A DNA stretch of 58,042 bases from an uncultured Eubacterium sp. Its GTDB lineage: Bacteria; Bacillota; Clostridia; Oscillospirales; Acutalibacteraceae. This document shows, in pieces, positions 33,624 through 41,714 of this stretch. Both the position numbers and the translations under genes were made by a program. Numbering within the stretch: the first letter of the stretch is position 1; each line of letters begins with the position of its first letter. A model generated the notes under the pieces. It made no database searches. It was given only the letters and a program-made list of their open reading frames with translations, and was not told the origin of the DNA. The stretch is from positions 1 to 58,042 of the forward strand of contig CAJTLP010000008.1 of assembly GCA_910577195.1 (NCBI GenBank), given 5' to 3'.

Positions 33624-34391
33624 ATGATTATTGCAGTTGATGTTGGCAATACGAATATTGTCATAGGTTTTTTTAACGGAGATAAGCTTGTCAACGAGTG
33701 CAGGCTGTCAACCGCTGTAGACGATTCGGCTGATGAGTATGCAATTAAGCTTAACAGCATTTTTGAAATTTTCAAAATAAAGGTTGATGATATCGAGGGT
33801 AGTGTTCTTTCCTGCGTTGTTCCTCCGCTTAACAGAACCATTTCAAAAGCACTTATGCTGATTACGGGGAAAACACCGATTGTAGTGGGTCCCGGAGTGA
33901 AAACCGGACTGAATATTAAGATAAAAAATCCTGCTGAGTTGGGTGCAGGTATGGTGGTAGGTGCTGTTGCAAGCACTGCCAAATATCCCTGTCCGCAGAT
34001 TCTATTTGATTTGGGCACTGCTACAACAGCTTCGGTTATTGATAAGAACGGATGTTTCCTGGGCTGTGCAATTCTCTGTGGAGTGAAAACAGGTCTCAAC
34101 GCTCTTGCATCCTCTACGGCCCAGCTTCCTCAGATTGAAATAGCGGCTCCTGAAAATGTTATCGGTACAAATACCGTTGATTCTATGCGCAGCGGAATTG
34201 TACTCGGTACAGCTGCTATGCTTGACGGAATGATAAAAAGATTTGAGGCTGAGCTCGGAGAAAAGGCAACAGTCATTGTAACAGGCGGACTCGGCGGAGT
34301 TATTGCAAAAAATTGTGAAAACGATGTTATCGTTGACAGGCATCTGCTTATCGACGGACTCAGAATGATATATGAAAAAAATAAAAAGTAG
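33624..34391 (+). CDS. coaX: Type III pantothenate kinase-like protein
   Basis: 255 residues. CoaX phosphorylates pantothenate in coenzyme A synthesis. The family's DxGNT loop (VDVGNTNIVIG), VVPPLN, the FDLGTATTASVIDKNG strand and GVKTGLNAL are clear. The segment that in characterised enzymes reads GADR or GSD, with a catalytic Asp, here reads ELGAGMVVGAV, so that Asp is Gly. It may have reduced activity, or another residue may serve. DUF1015 follows with overlap. Confidence 0.85.
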   Translation: MIIAVDVGNTNIVIGFFNGDKLVNECRLSTAVDDSADEYAIKLNSIFEIFKIKVDDIEGSVLSCVVPPLNRTISKALMLITGKTPIVVGPGVKTGLNIKIKNPAELGAGMVVGAVASTAKYPCPQILFDLGTATTASVIDKNGCFLGCAILCGVKTGLNALASSTAQLPQIEIAAPENVIGTNTVDSMRSGIVLGTAAMLDGMIKRFEAELGEKATVIVTGGLGGVIAKNCENDVIVDRHLLIDGLRMIYEKNKK

Positions 34392-34401
34392 GAGAAAGAA
34401 T

Positions 34402-35640
34402 ATGGCAGTATTTCGTGGCTTTAAAGCATACAGACCGGCTTGTGACAAGCAGTCACTGATTCCGGCACTCCCTTACGATGTTATGAACAGTGAGGAAGCA
34501 AGGGGAATGGTTGAGGGTAATCCTTATTCCTTTTTACACGTTGACAAGGCAGAGATTGATTTGCCTTTGGGAACAGATATTTATGATGATGCTGTTTACG
34601 AAAAGGCAAAGGAAAATCTTCTGAATCTGGAAAATACAGGCGCACTTGTTCAGGATAATACACCTTGCCTTTATATTTACAGGCAGGTGATGAACGGCAG
34701 AGCACAGATTGGTATTGTAGGCTGTGCATCCATTGATGATTATTTGAACAACATCATCAAAAAGCATGAGCATACTCTTGCGAAAAAGGAAATTGACCGT
34801 ATCCGTCATGTAGATACCTGTGATGCAAATACAGGTCCTATTTTCCTTACATACAGAAAAAATGATGAAATCAGCAGTATAGTAGATGAATGGATGAACA
34901 GCCATAATTCTGTTTATGATTTTACTGCAGATGATGTTGAGCAGACTGTATGGGTTGTTGATGATGCTGATACTGTGGCATCACTTTCAGCACTGTTTGA
35001 TACAGTACCTGCAATGTATATTGCTGACGGACATCACAGATGTGCATCTGCAGTCAAGGTCGGTCAGATGAGAAGGGAAAGTAATCCGGATTATACAGGC
35101 GACGAGGAATTCAATTTCTTCCTTGCAGTTGCATTCCCTGATGATCAGCTGGAGATTATGGATTATAATCGTGTTGTAAAAGACCTGAATGGTATGAGTG
35201 AAGATGAATTCCTTGACCGACTTTCCGAAAAGTTTGTGGTTGCAAGGTGTGACGGCAGATTCAAGCCTGAGAAAAAGCACACCTTTGGTATGCTGATTCA
35301 AAATCAGTGGTACAGCCTTGAGGCAAAGAACGAGATTATAAATGAGCTTGACCCTGTGGCAAGGCTGGATGTTTCCGTTTTGCAGGACAATGTGCTTGCA
35401 CCGATTCTCAATATTACAAATCCGAAGAATGATGAAAGAATTGATTTCATCGGCGGTATTCGCGGACTTGGTGAGCTTGAAAAGAGAGCAACGGATGATA
35501 TGCAGCTTGCATTTGCAATGTATCCCACAACAGTGGATGATCTTATGGCGATTGCGGACGCAGGATTGATTATGCCGCCTAAATCAACCTGGTTTGAGCC
35601 AAAGCTTCTTTCAGGACTTTTTATTCACCATTTGTCTTGA
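34402..35640 (+). CDS. DUF1015 family protein
   Basis: About 412 residues, full length for DUF1015. Marked segments: FRGFKAYRP, LPYDVMNSEEAR, YIYRQVMNGRAQIGIVG, HEHTLAKKEIDRIRH, ADGHHRCASA and KSTWFEPKLLSGLFIHHL. The family has no proven function and is often near serine or CoA genes in anaerobes. The ATG at 34402 has AGGAG upstream; it overlaps nothing. Confidence 0.9.
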   Translation: MAVFRGFKAYRPACDKQSLIPALPYDVMNSEEARGMVEGNPYSFLHVDKAEIDLPLGTDIYDDAVYEKAKENLLNLENTGALVQDNTPCLYIYRQVMNGRAQIGIVGCASIDDYLNNIIKKHEHTLAKKEIDRIRHVDTCDANTGPIFLTYRKNDEISSIVDEWMNSHNSVYDFTADDVEQTVWVVDDADTVASLSALFDTVPAMYIADGHHRCASAVKVGQMRRESNPDYTGDEEFNFFLAVAFPDDQLEIMDYNRVVKDLNGMSEDEFLDRLSEKFVVARCDGRFKPEKKHTFGMLIQNQWYSLEAKNEIINELDPVARLDVSVLQDNVLAPILNITNPKNDERIDFIGGIRGLGELEKRATDDMQLAFAMYPTTVDDLMAIADAGLIMPPKSTWFEPKLLSGLFIHHLS

Positions 35641-35668
35641 TTTATAATGTGATTGAAAGACAGATGTC

Positions 35669-35697
35669 TTGAATATTCTATAAATGTGTGTTAAAAT
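35669..35697 (+). promoter_or_regulatory. Promoter of the first M28 peptidase gene
   Basis: TTGAAT (35669-35674) and TAAAAT (35692-35697) are 17 bp apart, about 31 bases before the start codon. Confidence 0.65.
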
Positions 35698-35727
35698 ATT
35701 TGGTATATTTATTTAGGAGGTTTAGCA

Positions 35728-37065
35728 GTGAAAGAAGAAAACAGAAAATATGCCCAAGAGGCATATGAACTTACAAGCTATGCTGCCAAAGAAATCGGCT
35801 CAAGGCTTCCGGGTTCGGATGGTGAGAAAAAGTATGCTGATTTTATGGGGGATAAGCTTCGCGAAATTGGTATTGAACCAAAGCAGGAGGAGTTTGCAGT
35901 CTCTCCGAGATCATCAATCGGCGGTCTGTCTTACGCAGGCTGGTCAGGTGTTATTCTGAGTGCCTTAGCCTTTTTTGCAATTAACATTTCATCAGTATGG
36001 TTTGGTATGGCAGGTCTGGCAGTTGTAACAATCATCTGGCTTGTTTTCAGCTGCTTTTTCTACAAAACGTGGTTTGATATGTTCTTTCCGCAGGAGATTT
36101 CACAAAATACATACGGTGAGCTTGTGCCGGAGGATGGCAAGTATGATTATACAATCATCCTTTCCGGTCACACGGATACCAGCTGGTGCTGGCGTCATTC
36201 AGAGCACGCATATAAGTACAAGGATAAGCCGATTATAGGTATGCTTGCCACATACGGAAAGGTAGGCTTTGGTGCAGTTTGCTTCTTCTTTATTGCAATT
36301 GTTTCTATATTGATGGCGGCTGTATATACAGGTGTATACACAGGTGCACAATGGGCAAATGAACTGATTTACAGAGAAAGCTTCAATAACTTTTTGATTG
36401 CTATGCACTTCCTGCCGATTATCACAGCTATCGGTTCACTTTTCGTTGTGATGTGGGGCGATCCGAATCCACGCAATGCGTCACGCGGAGCTATGGATAA
36501 TGCAACAGGCTGTGCACTCAGCTATGAGGTAATCAAATATTTCAAAGAAAATCCTGACAAAATGCCGAAAAACTGCCGTATTGTTGACTGCAATATCGGT
36601 TCTGAGGAGGCAGGTCTCAGGGGCTCTATGTTCTTTGCACAGGAGCATAAAAACGATGATCTGACAAAGAATGCGTGGAATATTAACATTGACTCTGTAG
36701 CTGATGAAGGGTATTTTGAAGTTGTTATTAAGGACGATTGGCAGGGTGTCCGTTTTGATACAGATATGGAAAAAATGTTTAAAGAAACATTTAATGAGCT
36801 TGGAATTGAGAGCAAAACAAATGGCTGTATTCATAATCCTGTCGGAGGCTGTGATTCAACACCTATGACAAGGGCAGGAATAAAATCTGTTACCTTTGCT
36901 GCACAGAATCCGGTTCTTACATATTACTATCATACCTGGAGAGATATGCCTGAGCGTTTCAGTGTAGATACTGTTGGCGACGGCTTTGATGTTGTACTGG
37001 GTGTAATTGATAAAATTGCAAAATTCCAGGAAGAGCACGGTTATAACGGTCCTCAGAAGAAATAA
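35728..37065 (+). CDS. M28-type zinc peptidase with membrane helices (first of pair)
   Basis: 445 residues. A peptidase M28 chain is interrupted by hydrophobic pairs at about residues 73-112 and 178-243. The metal residues are spread over SGHTD (146-150), MDNATG (256-261), GSEEAGLRGS (291-300), and the ending GGCDSTPMTRAG plus YYYHT. The peptidase acids are therefore present. Whether the active site faces out or into the cytoplasm is not known. GTG start with AGGAGG. A homologous gene follows after a terminator, with its own promoter. Confidence 0.85.
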   Translation: MKEENRKYAQEAYELTSYAAKEIGSRLPGSDGEKKYADFMGDKLREIGIEPKQEEFAVSPRSSIGGLSYAGWSGVILSALAFFAINISSVWFGMAGLAVVTIIWLVFSCFFYKTWFDMFFPQEISQNTYGELVPEDGKYDYTIILSGHTDTSWCWRHSEHAYKYKDKPIIGMLATYGKVGFGAVCFFFIAIVSILMAAVYTGVYTGAQWANELIYRESFNNFLIAMHFLPIITAIGSLFVVMWGDPNPRNASRGAMDNATGCALSYEVIKYFKENPDKMPKNCRIVDCNIGSEEAGLRGSMFFAQEHKNDDLTKNAWNINIDSVADEGYFEVVIKDDWQGVRFDTDMEKMFKETFNELGIESKTNGCIHNPVGGCDSTPMTRAGIKSVTFAAQNPVLTYYYHTWRDMPERFSVDTVGDGFDVVLGVIDKIAKFQEEHGYNGPQKK

Positions 37066-37083
37066 GGTTTTAGATTCCGTTTT

Positions 37084-37118
37084 GCAGAGATAGCGAAAAG
37101 CTACCTCTGCTTTTTTTA
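37084..37118 (+). terminator. Intrinsic terminator between the M28 genes
   Basis: GCAGAGATAGC pairs with GCTACCTCTGC (one bulge) around GAAAA, followed by seven Ts. Confidence 0.85.
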
Positions 37119-37147
37119 TTGAAATTGTATACATTATATGGTATTAT
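37119..37147 (+). promoter_or_regulatory. Promoter of the second M28 peptidase gene
   Basis: TTGAAA (37119-37124) and TATTAT (37142-37147) are 17 bp apart. It starts right where the terminator T-run ends. Confidence 0.65.
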
Positions 37148-37182
37148 ACAAATATGATTAAATTGAAGACAGGAGAAAGTCT

Positions 37183-38436
37183 ATGAAAATTGCTAAGGAA
37201 TATTCCGAGAATATTGATATTCAGAGGAATACCGACTATGCCGTAAGAGGTATAACAAAAATCTGTAAGAAAATAGGTCCTCGTAAGCCGGGTTCACCTG
37301 AGGAGCTTCGTGCTCAGCAGTGGATGGAAAAGGATATGAAGAACTATTGTAATAAGACGGAAATCGAGTCTTTTACCTTGCATAGACAGGGCTTTATGGG
37401 CTTTATCCCATTCACAGTAGCCTGCGGTGTTGCATCTGTATTTGTAAACTGGTTTGCATCACCTATTGCAGCACTTGTGCTTTGCGTGCTTGCATTTATT
37501 CCTCTTTTGTTTGAATTCTTAATGTATAAGGAGTTTGATGACTTTCTTTTCCCTAAGCAGACCTCACACAATATGATTGCTACAAGAAGTCCTAAGGGCG
37601 AGGTTAAGCAGAGAATTATCCTTGTAGGTCATTCAGACAGCCAGTTTGAGTGGACACTCAATTACCTTATGGGTGGCTTACAGGCAAAGCTTTTTGTTGA
37701 GATTCCTGCCGTTGTAGGTCTTATCGTCCAGACTGTTTATGCAGTTGTTTGCCTGATTGTAGGCAAGGGCGGTGCAGCAATGGATATTGAAAAGACAAAG
37801 TGGTTCTTCATTCTTTTCTTTGTTATTTCCTGCGTATTCATTCCGTTTGAAATTGCGTTCCTCTTCTTCCAGAGCTGGACCAAGTCCGTACCGGGTGCAT
37901 CTGACAACCTTTCAGGCTGCTACGCAGGTATGGCTGCAATCAAGGCTCTTGATGAGGCAGGCATTGAATTTGAAAACACTGAGGTTACAATGATTTGCTC
38001 AGGCTCAGAAGAGGCAGGCCTCAGAGGTGCAAAGGCTTATGCCAAAGCACACGAGCAGGAGCTTAAGGATTTACCGACAGCCGTTATTGCAATTGATACC
38101 TTCCGTGACCTTGAGGATATGGCGGTTTATGACCGTGACCTTTCAGGAACTGTCCAGCACGATTACGGTGTAAAGCATCTTGTTAAGAATGCTGCTGCAA
38201 ACTGCGGTTATGATTTGTCCTTTGAGTCAATCTATATCGGTGGCAGTGACGCGGCTGCATTCACACAACGCGGCATCAAGGCAACAGGCTTTGCTGCTAT
38301 GAATCCTGATCCACCACGTTATTATCATACGCGTCTTGACACTCCTGAAAATCTCAGACCTGAGGCTATTGCAGCAGGTATTGAAATTCTTTGCGAGACA
38401 ATCTGTATGTATGATAAGGAAGGCTTAAGCAAGTGA
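37183..38436 (+). CDS. M28-type zinc peptidase with membrane helices (second of pair)
   Basis: 417 residues, a diverged homologue of the protein encoded at 35728 with the same order: pair of helices at about 73-113, metal motif VGHSD (148-152), another helix pair, ASDNLSG, SGSEEAGLRGAKAY, GGSDAAAF and RYYHTRLDTPENL. The pair suggests tandem duplication followed by divergence. It has its own promoter. Substrate unknown; peptides or acyl-amino acids are likely for the family. Confidence 0.85.
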   Translation: MKIAKEYSENIDIQRNTDYAVRGITKICKKIGPRKPGSPEELRAQQWMEKDMKNYCNKTEIESFTLHRQGFMGFIPFTVACGVASVFVNWFASPIAALVLCVLAFIPLLFEFLMYKEFDDFLFPKQTSHNMIATRSPKGEVKQRIILVGHSDSQFEWTLNYLMGGLQAKLFVEIPAVVGLIVQTVYAVVCLIVGKGGAAMDIEKTKWFFILFFVISCVFIPFEIAFLFFQSWTKSVPGASDNLSGCYAGMAAIKALDEAGIEFENTEVTMICSGSEEAGLRGAKAYAKAHEQELKDLPTAVIAIDTFRDLEDMAVYDRDLSGTVQHDYGVKHLVKNAAANCGYDLSFESIYIGGSDAAAFTQRGIKATGFAAMNPDPPRYYHTRLDTPENLRPEAIAAGIEILCETICMYDKEGLSK

Positions 38437-38649
38437 GATAAATCCGAACAAGCCTAAAGCGGCTTGATTTCGGCATATTTTCACTTTTCGTCATTGTAAG
38501 GTGCTAGCCTAACTGCTTTCTCAAAGCAAAAATCTGCTCAAAATCAAGACCGTTTTAGGTCGCAGATTTTTTATGAAACGGATTTTTCGTTAGGCAAGGC
38601 ATAAAACGCAGTTAATCCTTTCGGATTAACGAGTATTTTAACACAGCAT
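38437..38649. repeat. Hairpin-rich intergenic repeat
   Basis: Contains inverted pairs AAATCTGC/GCAGATTT (near 38529 and 38564) and TTAATCC/GGATTAA (38612-38628), plus TTAGGCAAGGC at 38590-38600, whose complement also occurs in the repeat element at 44001-44011. No gene is seen. It directly abuts a truncated gene, so an insertion or deletion event here is likely. Confidence 0.6.
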
Positions 38650-39336
38650 ATGATAATCGGTGCAGTTGATGTGAAATCAGGAAAAAGAGCTGCTGAAACA
38701 AGGGCAATACTCGGCTGCTATTATGAATCCTATATTACGGATGGACAGCTTTATGTTGCCGGCGACAGTGCATACTGGTCGGACAGAACGGCTGAATCGG
38801 AATATATCAGATATACTTTCAGCACAGGTAAAGCAGTGCTTGAAGCACCTGAATGGGTGAATCTGCCTGCATTTATTGAAGATGCTGACGGTGCGTGTTA
38901 TGATGTAAATGATACCTTGATTAAGCTTGATAATAACAGGCTGATTTCAATCACCAACAGAGTTGATTTGGAAAAACGTGAAGCGCTCGCCGGTCAGGAA
39001 ATTGTGCTTTATGATGTAACCGATATGTCAAATCCGCTTGTGCTTGACAGACTTGTACTTGAAGATGCACAAAGCTGTACGGATATAAGACAGGATGAAA
39101 ACGGTGTTTTCACCTTTTCAACCTGTTTTGCAAATGATGAGCGAAGAACGGACGGCGTTGAGTCCTTTGAAATCACAGAGGATAAGATTGTGTCAAAAGG
39201 TGAATTTGCAAATCAGAGCAACTTGATGTATTATGGAAGTGATATCATCGTCGGTGATTATGTCTATTCCTTTGATAAAAATGATGAGGCAGAGGAAAAC
39301 GATAAGGTCACAATACATCCGTATAAATATAAGTAA
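38650..39336 (+). pseudogene. C-terminal fragment of a beta-propeller-like protein
   Basis: 228 residues with repeats typical of secreted beta-propeller-domain proteins (YITDGQLYVAGDSAYW, RLISITNRVDLEKREAL, VLYDVTDMSNPLVLDRLVL, NLMYYGSDIIVGDYVYSFD). Such proteins are usually several hundred residues long with a signal peptide. Here there is no signal peptide and no SD, and the frame runs back without another start into the repeat block just upstream. The 5' end has probably been lost. The first ATG is used as a nominal start. Confidence 0.6.
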
Positions 39337-39347
39337 GGAGAATCAAG

Positions 39348-39977
39348 ATGAAAAAGATTGTATCCATATTGATCGCATTTGCGGTCATTTTATCAGCAAT
39401 ATCAGTAAGCACGATAACCTCATTTGCACAGGAATGGGAGGACAGAAGAAATATACAGGATTCCGCAGGTTATGTAAACGGAACAGTCGGCGGAAATATT
39501 TCAACTGAATATGACAGTGCAACAGAGGGGTTAAAAATCACTTACGGCGGAGAGGGAACATTGACCGGTTGGGAATTTCCGCTTCTTGTGGAGGGACAGG
39601 ATTATGATGTTCTGTCAGAGGATATAGATAATAATGTGATTATCATAAAGCTCCTTGACGGCGGACGAGGTGAAATACCCTATATCAATGCCTTAGTTGA
39701 TTTTAGTAATGAAACCGTAACGAAAGAAAGTGAGTCTGAAACACAGGCAAAGCTGAATACAGATGATACAGCTGATGAAAAGTCTGCAGCCGATACGGAA
39801 GAGAACACAGAAGATGAGTTTACAATGGATGTAACCTTTGACTTATTGGCAGATAATGCTGCTGAAAAGACTGAAGCCAATGGTGCAAAAACCATTATTA
39901 TTGCAGTAGCCGCAGGTGCGGCAGTATGCATAGTTGTTCTCCTTGTATTGAAAATTAAAAAATCAAAATTAAAATAG
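39348..39977 (+). CDS. Secreted protein with C-terminal membrane anchor
   Basis: 209 residues with a signal peptide (KKIVSILIAFAVILSAISV, cut near TSFAQE), an Ig/cohesin-like N-terminal domain (GNISTEYDSATEGLKITYGG), an acidic Ser/Thr/Glu-rich stretch (about 125-170), a membrane helix (IIIAVAAGAAVCIVVLLVLKI) and a KIKKSK end. It resembles small wall-associated proteins. It is 11 bases after the beta-propeller fragment with the SD AAGGAG. Confidence 0.75.
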   Translation: MKKIVSILIAFAVILSAISVSTITSFAQEWEDRRNIQDSAGYVNGTVGGNISTEYDSATEGLKITYGGEGTLTGWEFPLLVEGQDYDVLSEDIDNNVIIIKLLDGGRGEIPYINALVDFSNETVTKESESETQAKLNTDDTADEKSAADTEENTEDEFTMDVTFDLLADNAAEKTEANGAKTIIIAVAAGAAVCIVVLLVLKIKKSKLK

Positions 39978-40033
39978 ATATCAGATTTCATATTTAAACA
40001 TAGTATTCTTTGATTTCATTTTAAAATTTGTAT

Positions 40034-40076
40034 AAATCACCTGTTATTGTAAAAAATGATAGCAGGTGATTTTTTA
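40034..40076 (+). promoter_or_regulatory. Hairpin that contains the spoVAE ribosome site
   Basis: AAATCACCTG (40034-40043) pairs with CAGGTGATTT (40063-40072); a T-run follows and the ATG is at 40076. The SD AGGTGA (40064-40069) is inside the right arm. It could be a terminator for the upstream gene, or could hide the SD of spoVAE, or both. Confidence 0.65.
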
Positions 40077-40435
40077 TGATTATGATGTTTATAAAGGCGT
40101 TTGTGGTCGGCGGTTTGATTTGTGTTATAGGTCAGCTACTCATTGATTTAACAAAGCTTACTCCTGCAAAAATACTTGTTCTGTTCGTTTGTCTCGGTGT
40201 TCTTCTGGGTGGTATCGGTGTTTATCAGCCTCTTGTTGATTTTGCCGGTGCAGGAGCAACCGTTCCTTTGACAGGCTTTGGAAATGCACTTGCAAAGGGT
40301 GTTAAAGAGGCAATCCAGCGTGACGGTTTTCTCGGCGTTATAACCGGCGGATTTACCGCCTGTGCAGCAGGCGTTACCGTTGCAATGCTCAGCGGACTTA
40401 TAGTTGCTCTTATATGCAAGCCTAAGGATAAATAA
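40076..40435 (+). CDS. spoVAE: Stage V sporulation protein AE
   Basis: 119 residues with about four membrane helices. Its GGLICVIGQLLIDLTKLTPAKILVLFV opening, GVLLGGIGVYQPLVDFAGAGATVPLTGFGNALAKGVKEA and DGFLGVITGGFTACAAGVT match SpoVAE, part of the channel that moves dipicolinic acid into the forespore and out at germination. The other SpoVA genes (C, D) are not adjacent. Its presence marks a spore-former lineage. Confidence 0.9.
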   Translation: MIMMFIKAFVVGGLICVIGQLLIDLTKLTPAKILVLFVCLGVLLGGIGVYQPLVDFAGAGATVPLTGFGNALAKGVKEAIQRDGFLGVITGGFTACAAGVTVAMLSGLIVALICKPKDK

Positions 40436-40532
40436 AGTAGTATATTGTCAATGGAATTATCTTGATAAATCCGGATAAATGTGGTATAATTACAAACGGA
40501 AAAAATTATAAATGAGTTATGGAGGTAATTCA

Positions 40533-40859
40533 ATGGCTATGACATATGAATCAGTAGTTCAGGCTACAAGAAAGAAGTTTTTAAATACAGACGTGTCCTC
40601 AGTTGCCGGAACACTTGCTTTTCAGATTAATCTTGTGGGTAAGGTTGAAGGTATTTTCTATATTGAAATCAAGGACGGCAGAGTTCATGTTGAGCCGTAT
40701 GAATATTACGACAGAAATGCTATCCTTACTATGAATGCAACCAATTTCACAAAGCTTATCAATGGAAAGCTTGATCCTGTGATTGCATTTACAACAGGTA
40801 AGCTTAAGGTTGACGGCGATATCAATGCTGCACTTGAGCTTGTTAAATTTATTAAATAG
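40533..40859 (+). CDS. SCP2 sterol-binding domain protein
   Basis: 108 residues forming an SCP2 domain: YESVVQATRKKFLNTD, TLAFQINLVGKVEGIFYIEIKDGRV, NAILTMNATNFTKLINGKLDPVIAFTTGKLKVDGDI. It is likely a lipid-binding carrier. The ATG at 40533 has GGAGGT upstream; an ATG at 40512 is not needed. Promoter not clear. A flavin-reductase-like gene follows. Confidence 0.88.
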   Translation: MAMTYESVVQATRKKFLNTDVSSVAGTLAFQINLVGKVEGIFYIEIKDGRVHVEPYEYYDRNAILTMNATNFTKLINGKLDPVIAFTTGKLKVDGDINAALELVKFIK

Positions 40860-40921
40860 TGAAAGATGTTTGAAAGGATAGTGGCTTCACTATCCTTTGC
40901 TTTTGATTTGAGGTGTTTGTT

Positions 40922-41428
40922 ATGTTTAAAGAGGTAGAATTTACAGAGGTTAAGGATAACGTTGTTGACCTTTTAAAGAACCGCTGGGGACTTGTTACTG
41001 CCGGTGATGAAAACGGCTGCAATACAATGACTGTTTCCTGGGGTGCAGTTGGTGAGCTTTGGGGAAAGGATATGGCGACCATTTATATCCGTCCGCAGAG
41101 ATATACGGAGGAGTACCTTAATAAGAAGGAGTACTTCACACTCAGCTTTTATAAGCCTGAGGATAAAAAGAGAATTCACGGCATCTGCGGTTCAAAGAGC
41201 GGAAGAGATGTTGATAAGATAAAGGAATGTGCACTCACACCTTGCTTTGATGCAAAAGCACCTTATTTTGAAGATGCTGAGCTTGTACTTATCTGCAGAA
41301 AAATGGCAAAGGGTAAGTTTGACCCTGCTGACTTTATTGACGAGTCTATTACGGATACCTGGTATCCTGAAAAGGATTTTCATTTTATCTATTACGGTGC
41401 GATTGAAAAGGTACTTGTTAAAGAATAA
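40922..41428 (+). CDS. Flavin reductase-family protein
   Basis: 168 residues. The FMN-binding split barrel is visible in WGLVTAGDENGCNTMTVSWGAVGELWGKDMATIYIRPQRYTEEYL and YFTLSFY. The C-terminal half (KIKECALTPCFDAKAPYFEDAELVLICRKM) fits the small clostridial flavoredoxin-like group. It is a likely electron-transfer flavoprotein of unknown partner. GAGGTG lies upstream of the ATG at 40922. Confidence 0.85.
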   Translation: MFKEVEFTEVKDNVVDLLKNRWGLVTAGDENGCNTMTVSWGAVGELWGKDMATIYIRPQRYTEEYLNKKEYFTLSFYKPEDKKRIHGICGSKSGRDVDKIKECALTPCFDAKAPYFEDAELVLICRKMAKGKFDPADFIDESITDTWYPEKDFHFIYYGAIEKVLVKE

Positions 41429-41471
41429 TGATTTATATTTTGAGACAGATTCTTAATTTATAAGATTTGTC

Positions 41472-41500
41472 TTGATTTTCAGATGCTTATATAGTATAAT
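41472..41500 (+). promoter_or_regulatory. Promoter of the SRP RNA gene
   Basis: TTGATT (41472-41477) and TATAAT (41495-41500) are 17 bp apart; the predicted start is near 41507. Confidence 0.8.
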
Positions 41501-41507
41501 ACTAAAA

Positions 41508-41680
41508 GCGAAAAGGTAGGGGTTTTGTCCTTATTTCATAATGTAGCGTATGGGCCCTGTGCAACGGAGTGCTACGAACCTTGTCAGGCGGGGAACCGAG
41601 CAGCAATAAGTGGATTATTCTGTGTGCCGCAGACAAGTCTGTGCGTTACATTATGAAATAAGCAGCTTCTGCCTTTTCAT
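41508..41680 (+). ncRNA. ffs: Signal recognition particle RNA
   Basis: A long self-complementary transcript. The outer stem pairs CTTATTTCATAATGTA with TACATTATGAAATAAG. The apex carries the conserved domain IV: TTGTCAGGCGGGGAACCGAGCAGCAATAAG region, with the GGAA tetraloop and the AGCAG internal loop that bind Ffh. The position just before dnaX is usual in Firmicutes. The outermost AAAAGG/CCTTTT pairing and following T-rich end suggest the terminator. It appears to be about 170 nt, longer than the 4.5S form. Confidence 0.9.
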
Positions 41681-41714
41681 TATCTTGACAGTAATTTGTT
41701 TTGGGAGGTAGCAT

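Noticed and set aside
41508..41680. Riboswitch or T-box before dnaX
   Set aside because: The GGAA tetraloop, AGCAG loop and long outer stem identify SRP RNA.
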